Assembly (NCBI GenBank): GCA_003427395.1
Contig: BFEA01000063.1
Coordinates: forward strand, 1,588,536 to 1,609,857
Length of the DNA stretch: 21,322 nucleotides
Source of the DNA: Chara braunii
Taxonomy: Eukaryota; Streptophyta; Charophyceae; Charales; Characeae
Direction of reading: 5' to 3'
Numbering within the stretch: the stretch's first letter is position 1; every line of letters starts with the position of its first letter. The notes under the pieces were generated by a model. It was not told where the DNA came from. It made no database searches and saw only the letters and a program-made list of their open reading frames with translations. Shown here one piece after another: positions 17,870 to 21,322 of this stretch. Made by a program: the position numbers and the translations under genes.

Positions 17870-18257
17870 GCTAGACTAGGGTGTAGTTTCACGCGGCCTT
17901 GGATCTTTTGCCGAACCCATGGTACCGGTAGTTTTCCGGTTGGGGTGTCGATTTGGGAGTCCCGCCTGGCTCTCATGGTACTTTTTCGTGGTACCCTGGT
18001 TGCTCTACTTGGTTTCTCCGTGTCATTGTTTTGTCTGTGTTTGCTATTAATAGTCGCCAACGACATTTCAGAGTCATCTCCGTTGCTGACTTGACCCCTG
18101 ACGATTCCGGGTCTGGCGACCAGATGAAACTATAGTAGGGTCTTCGCCAGCGCTCGACCGGTTCTTCATGCATATGGGCACGACGCCCGCTTTCAGTTAG
18201 AGCCTATTGGCTTTGTTATCATTGTTTATCTTTCATGTATGGATTAATAAACCATCA
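17808..18257 (+). repeat. Right pLTR of the Penelope-like element
   Basis: ATGTGAGATGTAG to ATAAACCATCA, 450 bases, the partner of 11491-11940. It overlaps the last ~20 codons of the RT frame, as in elements whose direct repeat includes the end of the coding region. Confidence 0.9.
18093..18142 (+). ncRNA. Type I hammerhead ribozyme in the right pLTR, damaged stem II
   Basis: Same design as the left pLTR copy: GACCC/GGGTC stem I, CTGACGA, GAAAC, loop TATA, triplet GTA, cut expected after A18137. Stem II reads TCCGG against CCAGA, so one G-C pair is lost to an A in addition to the family U-U next to the core. Probably weak or inactive. Confidence 0.8.
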
Positions 18258-18292
18258 AAACTAAAGTCTCCAGAACACGCATCAACAGCGAC

Positions 18293-18550
18293 CAATTTGG
18301 TAAAGAATTTCGATGTGACCCTGAGGCAAAAGTTGTTCAGTTTATTTTTCTGCATAACATTTTTTTTTTTTTTCGGATTTTTTGGATTTTTTTTTATTTT
18401 TTTTTTGGCTGGGAAGTTGGGTGGGAACTTCTTTAGTCCTTGCACGGCCGGGATAGGGTGAGCCGGGCGGCCCGGCTGGTAGCCTACAAAAATCCGAAAA
18501 AACAAACAATGTTATGCGGTCACATCGAATTTCTTTACAAATTTTAAAAT
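18293..18550. repeat. Fold-back (MITE-like) element with imperfect inverted ends
   Basis: The left arm (18293-18382) reads CAATTTGGTAAAGAATTTCG, ATGTGACC, then GCATAACAT, poly(T) and CGGATTTTT. The right arm (18488-18550) is its reverse complement but lacks about 30 bases (the TGAGGCAAAAGTTGTTCAG segment). The centre is GC-rich (GCACGGCCGGGATAGGG, GGGCGGCCCGGCTGGTAGCC). The arm matches the terminus found at 3225-3295, 10131-10168 and 10930-10966. No transposase is encoded. No target duplication was clear. Confidence 0.65.
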
Positions 18551-18569
18551 AAAAAACAAAAAAAACAAG

Positions 18570-18994
18570 AACTGCCCGGTAAACCGTAGGCAGAGAGAGA
18601 GAAGAGGACAACAAACGAGGGGCTGTGACAAACTGTTTCGTCAGAGTTTCACCGACTCATCAGGAGGCTGAACCCTCAACAGTCTGCAGAATCCCCTCAC
18701 TGATTACACTGTAAATGATAATCTACCTTAACCAAAATCAAAGTAGACTATCACTCACCCACACCAGATGGAAAACTCTACAGACTGTCGGTTCACGCCC
18801 CATCACAAGCCAGCAAAACATCCACGAAACAAAGAAAGGTCTGTCACAGCCAAAAAATACACTCCAGACACACCGCTGGCACTAGAGGCACAGCATGGCC
18901 GCCTAGTAACGGCCCCGACCACTGCCGCTCGACCTGACCGGAAAAAACCGTAGCAGGAAGCTAGCGAAGTCGTAGCATATATCGTCACAAACAG
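18570..18994. repeat. 425-bp tandem monomer, copy 1
   Basis: Starts AACTGCCCGGTAAACCGTAG and ends ATATCGTCACAAACAG. Copy 2 follows immediately with the same length and only scattered substitutions. It contains a type III hammerhead on the minus strand at 18628-18687, an AG-rich patch and a TA-rich end. A 61-codon frame near 18768 is shared by both copies only because they are nearly identical. Confidence 0.92.
18628..18687 (-). ncRNA. Type III hammerhead ribozyme, complete (monomer 1)
   Basis: Minus strand. Stem III has ACTGT (18683-18679) with ACAGT (18636-18632), and G-U, A-U, C-G pairs can extend it outward. The cleavage base is U18678, cut expected between 18678 and 18677. Stem I is GAGG/CCTC closed by GTTCAG. 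Core CTGATGA (18663-18657). Stem II is GTCGG/CTGAC with one G-U and loop TGAAACT. GAAA follows (18639-18636). Every conserved core base is present. Stem III is open and long enough for single-unit activity, unlike the type I copies in the Penelope-like elements. Confidence 0.87.
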
Positions 18995-19419
18995 AACTGC
19001 CCGGTAAACCGTAGGCAGAGAGAGAGAAGAGGACAACAAACGAGGGGTTGTGACAAACTGTTTTGTCGGAGTTTCACCGACTCATCAGGAGGCTGAACCC
19101 TCAACAGTCTGCAGAATCCCCTCACTGATTAAACTGTAAATGATAATCTACCTTAACCAAAATCAAAGTAGATTATCACTCACCCACACCAGATGGAAAA
19201 CTCTACAGACTGTCGGTTCACACCCCATCACAAGCCAGCAAAACATCCACGAAACAAAGAAAGGTCTGTCACAGCCAAAAAATACACTCCAGACACGCCG
19301 CTGGCACTAGAGGCACAGCATGGCCGCCTAGTAACGGCCCCGACCACTGCCGCTCGACCTGACCGGAAAAAAACGTAGCAGGAAGCTAGCGAAGTCGTAG
19401 CATATATCGTCACAAACAG
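18995..19419. repeat. 425-bp tandem monomer, copy 2
   Basis: Same length as copy 1, so the phase is exact. Differences are few, for example CACGCC to CACACC and TTTCG to TTTTG in the ribozyme. Confidence 0.92.
19053..19112 (-). ncRNA. Type III hammerhead, core-mutated (monomer 2)
   Basis: Identical in layout to the monomer 1 ribozyme. Stem II is here fully Watson-Crick (GTCGG/CCGAC), but the conserved G of GAAA is A (plus position 19064). That G is a catalytic core base in hammerheads, so this copy should not cut. Confidence 0.8.
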
Positions 19420-19500
19420 AACTGCGCGGTAAACCGTACGCAGAGAGAGAGAAGAGGACAACAAACGAGGGGCTGTGACAAACTGTTTCGTCGGAGTTTC
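19420..19500. repeat. 425-bp monomer, truncated copy 3
   Basis: Matches the first 81 bases of the monomer and ends inside the hammerhead, right after the GTTTC of the stem II loop. The rest is replaced by an (AT)n run at 19501-19518. The GAAAC and half of stem II remain (minus 19500-19478), but the CTGATGA half is gone. Confidence 0.85.
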
Positions 19501-19518
19501 ATATATATATATATATAT

Positions 19519-19614
19519 CGTCACAAACAGAACTGCGCGGTAAACCGTACGCAGAGAGAGAGAAGAGGACAACAAACGAATTGTGACGATATATACGGTT
19601 TACCGGGCAGTTCT
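19519..19614. repeat. Array end: partial copy 4 and inverted copy of the monomer junction
   Basis: 19519-19579 repeats the monomer junction (CGTCACAAACAGAACTGC to ACAACAAACGA). Then 19580-19614 (ATTGTGACGATATATACGG, then TTTACCGGGCAGTTCT) is the reverse complement of that junction without the AACAG. The two halves form a fold-back at the end of the array. Confidence 0.75.
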
Positions 19615-20381
19615 ATTTGACGATATATATATATATTTCCTTTTGGCCCGTCCAGGCAAGTGGGCCTGGGCAAAGAGACCGCCAGTCAATCGCCCAGGCA
19701 AACTTGAGAATCAAAGTCAAGCCACTCGAAAATTTTTGGGCACTTGGCTGGCGGTACCCGTCAAAAAAGGAAAAGAAAGTGCGCCACTAGCGGTTCGGCA
19801 AAGCTTGGCGTACAGTGCGAATCTGTCATGGCAAAATGACGCTCGGATATGCTGGGCCTTCAAAGGCCAACATCTTAACTGCTGCAGCCATGATGCGGTG
19901 TACTAAAGTGTAGCCATACCCATCATCACATCCAACCCCATCCCACGCTCCCTCCCCTCCACATGGCTGCAAAGTGTCTATAATCACTCTATCAGGCATG
20001 AAACCGCTCTAGGCCACAGTGCATGATCTCCACACAGAGCCAGGCCCCCACAGCCTTCACCAATCCCCCAGAGCCATCCCCCACGCTCCCACTGCCACCA
20101 CATTCTAGTGCAATTTCCAGGCCTGTTACCGAGCCCCCTCTGCCACCGCATTCTAGTAAGTTCAAACAGGTTTCTTGCACTCAGCTGAGAACAGATCAGT
20201 ATGCCGTTTGGCCTCAGATCCATCCGTGTATGACACAGATAAATGGAATGGAACCGCCACCCTTTGGCCCATACATGGGCCGCGGGCCTTCCCCGTTAAC
20301 GCGCCGTGGCCTGAGGGGGTCGGCCAAGGGAAGGCCCGGTTGTTGCTACAAGGTCGGGCACCACCTTCTGCGGGATGACAC
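19615..20381. other. Unassigned stretch; no gene seen
   Basis: Contains a short (AT)n, a GGCCC...CAAGTGGGCCTGG core reminiscent of the repeat at 10992-11035, then mixed sequence. Two copies of a CCACC[A/G]CATTCTAGT word lie at 20095 and 20141, and GGCCGCGGGCCTTCCCC near 20279. Short open frames show no recognisable family. Confidence 0.35.
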
Positions 20382-20780
20382 TTTTTTTTTTTTTTTTTTT
20401 TTTTTTTAAGCGATGTTCTTCTCTCAATTTCACCTCACACTACCTACCTACCACTACTCCTAATTGTAGGCATACGGGGAACCCCGTAGCAGCCAGAACC
20501 GTGTTCACGAGAGAACATGCGGGGGCTGCCCCCGACCTGCAGGTGGGCGATACCGGCTAGGGGACAGCCAGTAGCATCAGGGAACTCCCCTCAGGTCCCC
20601 TCCCCTATGAACATCAGCAAACTCTGCTCAATGCCGATCGGGGGATCCAGTGGTCTATCTCTAGGTGGCAGGCGCCAAGCATGCCCAGGAAGGTACATGA
20701 GGCCAATGGGGATTGAACCCACGACCTCCTGAATGCCACTTGCGTGCCTTACCAACACACTTTGAAATCCCTGCAGTGAG
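20382..20780 (-). mobile_element. tRNA-derived SINE with poly(A) tail
   Basis: On the minus strand a tRNA-like head at about 20700-20775 has a D-arm/A-box-like GTGTTGGTAAGGCAC and a clear B box, GGTTCAATCCC (plus 20709-20719), inside GTCGTGGGTTCAATCCCCA. About 290 bases of unrelated body follow, then a run of 26 A (plus T at 20382-20407). Head, body and A-tail in about 400 bases is the standard SINE plan, transcribed by RNA polymerase III. The anticodon arm is degenerate, so it is not a working tRNA. The tail does not resemble that of the LINE at 14619, so that LINE is not the obvious partner. Target duplications were not found. Confidence 0.75.
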
Positions 20781-20849
20781 GAAAAGGAAAAAAAAAACAA
20801 CAATAAAAAATAAAAAAACAAAGAAAGAAAATGGATCTGGTTTCGTAGA

Positions 20850-20850
20850 T

Positions 20851-20894
<44 letters not shown>
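20850..20894. repeat. (CG)n-(AG)n microsatellite
   Basis: GCGCGCGCGCGCG running into AGAGAGAG. A small hairpin with arms ACTCTCG/CGAGAGT follows at about 20908-20931. A similar (GC)n-(GA)n junction occurs again near 21009-21039. Confidence 0.9.
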
Positions 20895-20896
<2 letters not shown>

Positions 20897-21040
20897 CAAA
20901 GCTCCACTACTCTCGTCAAAACGAGAGTGATGAATCTTCCACTAGAACATGGCAACACACACGGCCATGATTTGTCTTTCGCGCATGTGGAGAGTTGTAC
21001 ACACCTCGTGCGCGCGCGCGCACGCGAGAGAGAGAGAGAC

Positions 21041-21078
21041 TGGCGGCGAACTGGCCCTTGGGCCCCAGCCAGTTCGCC

Positions 21079-21082
<4 letters not shown>
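21041..21082. repeat. 15-bp perfect inverted repeat flanked by GA/CT runs
   Basis: TGGCGGCGAACTGGC (21041-21055) and its exact reverse complement (21068-21082) enclose CCTTGGGCCCCA. AG runs lie on the left and CT runs on the right, so the fold can extend well beyond the arms. Confidence 0.9.

Positions 21083-21084
<2 letters not shown>

Positions 21085-21146
<62 letters not shown>
21085..21146. repeat. (CT)n microsatellite
   Basis: About 60 bases of uninterrupted CT. Confidence 0.95.
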
Positions 21147-21149
<3 letters not shown>

Positions 21150-21206
21150 GGGGTATGACGGGAATGAATCTTCCCGCGGGAAGATTCATTCCCGTCATAC
21201 CCCCAC
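21147..21206. repeat. 60-bp perfect palindrome
   Basis: GTGGGGGTATGACGGGAATG starts a 30-base arm followed with no spacer by its exact reverse complement, centred on CCCGCGGG. CT on the left and GA on the right continue the symmetry. The right arm reappears as a direct copy at 21234-21262. Confidence 0.93.
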
Positions 21207-21259
21207 AGAGAGAGAGAGAGAAAGAGAGAGAGAGGGAAGATTCATTCCCGTCATACCCC

Positions 21260-21322
<63 letters not shown>
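21207..21322. repeat. (AG)n microsatellite with a third palindrome-arm copy
   Basis: AG runs surround a 29-base copy (21234-21262) of the arm of the preceding palindrome. The window ends inside the AG run. Confidence 0.92.

Larger units (their letters stand above)
11491..18257 (+). mobile_element. Full-length Penelope-like element with N-terminal GIY-YIG (Chlamys/Naiad type)
   Basis: Two 450-bp direct repeats (pLTRs) enclose ORF1 (zinc knuckle and coiled coil) and ORF2 with GIY-YIG endonuclease first and reverse transcriptase second. Canonical Penelope elements have the nuclease after the RT; the reverse order defines the Chlamys/Naiad group, known from green algae, protists and invertebrates. 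Each pLTR carries a type I hammerhead, a known Penelope trait. About two dozen substitutions between the pLTRs, frameshifts, in-frame stops and a nested LINE show that this copy is old and dead. No second nuclease was seen after the RT. It would have moved by target-primed reverse transcription. Confidence 0.88.

Noticed and set aside
18628-18687. Reading the minus-strand core as a type I hammerhead (cut after GTC at 18627)
   Set aside because: The bases after that GTC (ACAGCC) do not pair with the CCTC before CTGATGA, whereas the type III fold pairs in all three stems.
18768-19378. 61-codon plus-strand frames in both 425-bp monomers
   Set aside because: Conserved only because the monomers are near-identical; no motif, and opposite to the ribozyme strand.
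18570-19419. CRISPR-like or bacterial repeat array
   Set aside because: The repeat is 425 bp with no unique spacers, and the context is eukaryotic.

Overview
This is a repeat-rich stretch of a eukaryotic nuclear genome, probably from the green lineage. A U6 snRNA pseudogene ends with the plant-type 3' sequence (GAGAAATGGTCC-like) rather than the animal form. There is a chromodomain-bearing Ty3/gypsy element, and a Penelope-like element (PLE) with its GIY-YIG nuclease at the N-terminal side of the reverse transcriptase, the permuted Chlamys/Naiad arrangement known from green algae, protists and invertebrates. A streptophyte alga such as a charophyte is a reasonable guess, but the sequence does not prove it. 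The window begins in (TG)n and ends in (AG)n, as contigs that stop at microsatellites do.

Layout. 1-2530: three exon-like segments of one unidentified coiled-coil host gene on the minus strand, with matching splice sites and phases between the last two. One exon holds a 95-bp duplication around a single N. 2704-2809: U6 pseudogene. 3072-3300: a GC core with an AT-rich terminus from a dispersed repeat family. About 3541-7707: a decayed minus-strand Ty3/gypsy chromovirus (3' LTR, chromodomain, integrase, RNase H, RT, protease), broken at its protease by the 5'-truncated 3' end of a PLE (about 7695-8440) carrying a type I hammerhead ribozyme. 8441-9748: unassigned sequence with a second, orphan type I hammerhead at 9501-9550. 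9749-11125: two copies of a ~430-bp AT-rich repeat mixed with GC-rich TTCGGG-type cores and long A/T runs.

11491-18257: a complete but inactive PLE. Two 450-bp direct repeats (pLTRs), each with a type I hammerhead, flank ORF1 (CCHC zinc knuckle, Pro-rich linker, long coiled coil) and ORF2 (GIY-YIG, then RT). A 5'-truncated minus-strand LINE (14619-15792) with a 6-bp target duplication splits ORF2. 18293-18550: a fold-back element. 18570-19614: an array of a 425-bp monomer, each full copy holding a type III hammerhead on the minus strand (first copy intact, second with a core mutation, third cut in half). 20382-20780: a tRNA-derived SINE on the minus strand with a poly(A) tail. 20850-21322: GA/CT microsatellites enclosing two long palindromes.

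The central theme is self-cleaving RNA. Six complete or near-complete hammerhead sites plus one half site lie within about 11 kb, of two architectures (type I in PLE-related sequence, type III in the tandem array), on both strands. No intact host gene is complete in the window, and every transposon coding region carries stops or frameshifts.
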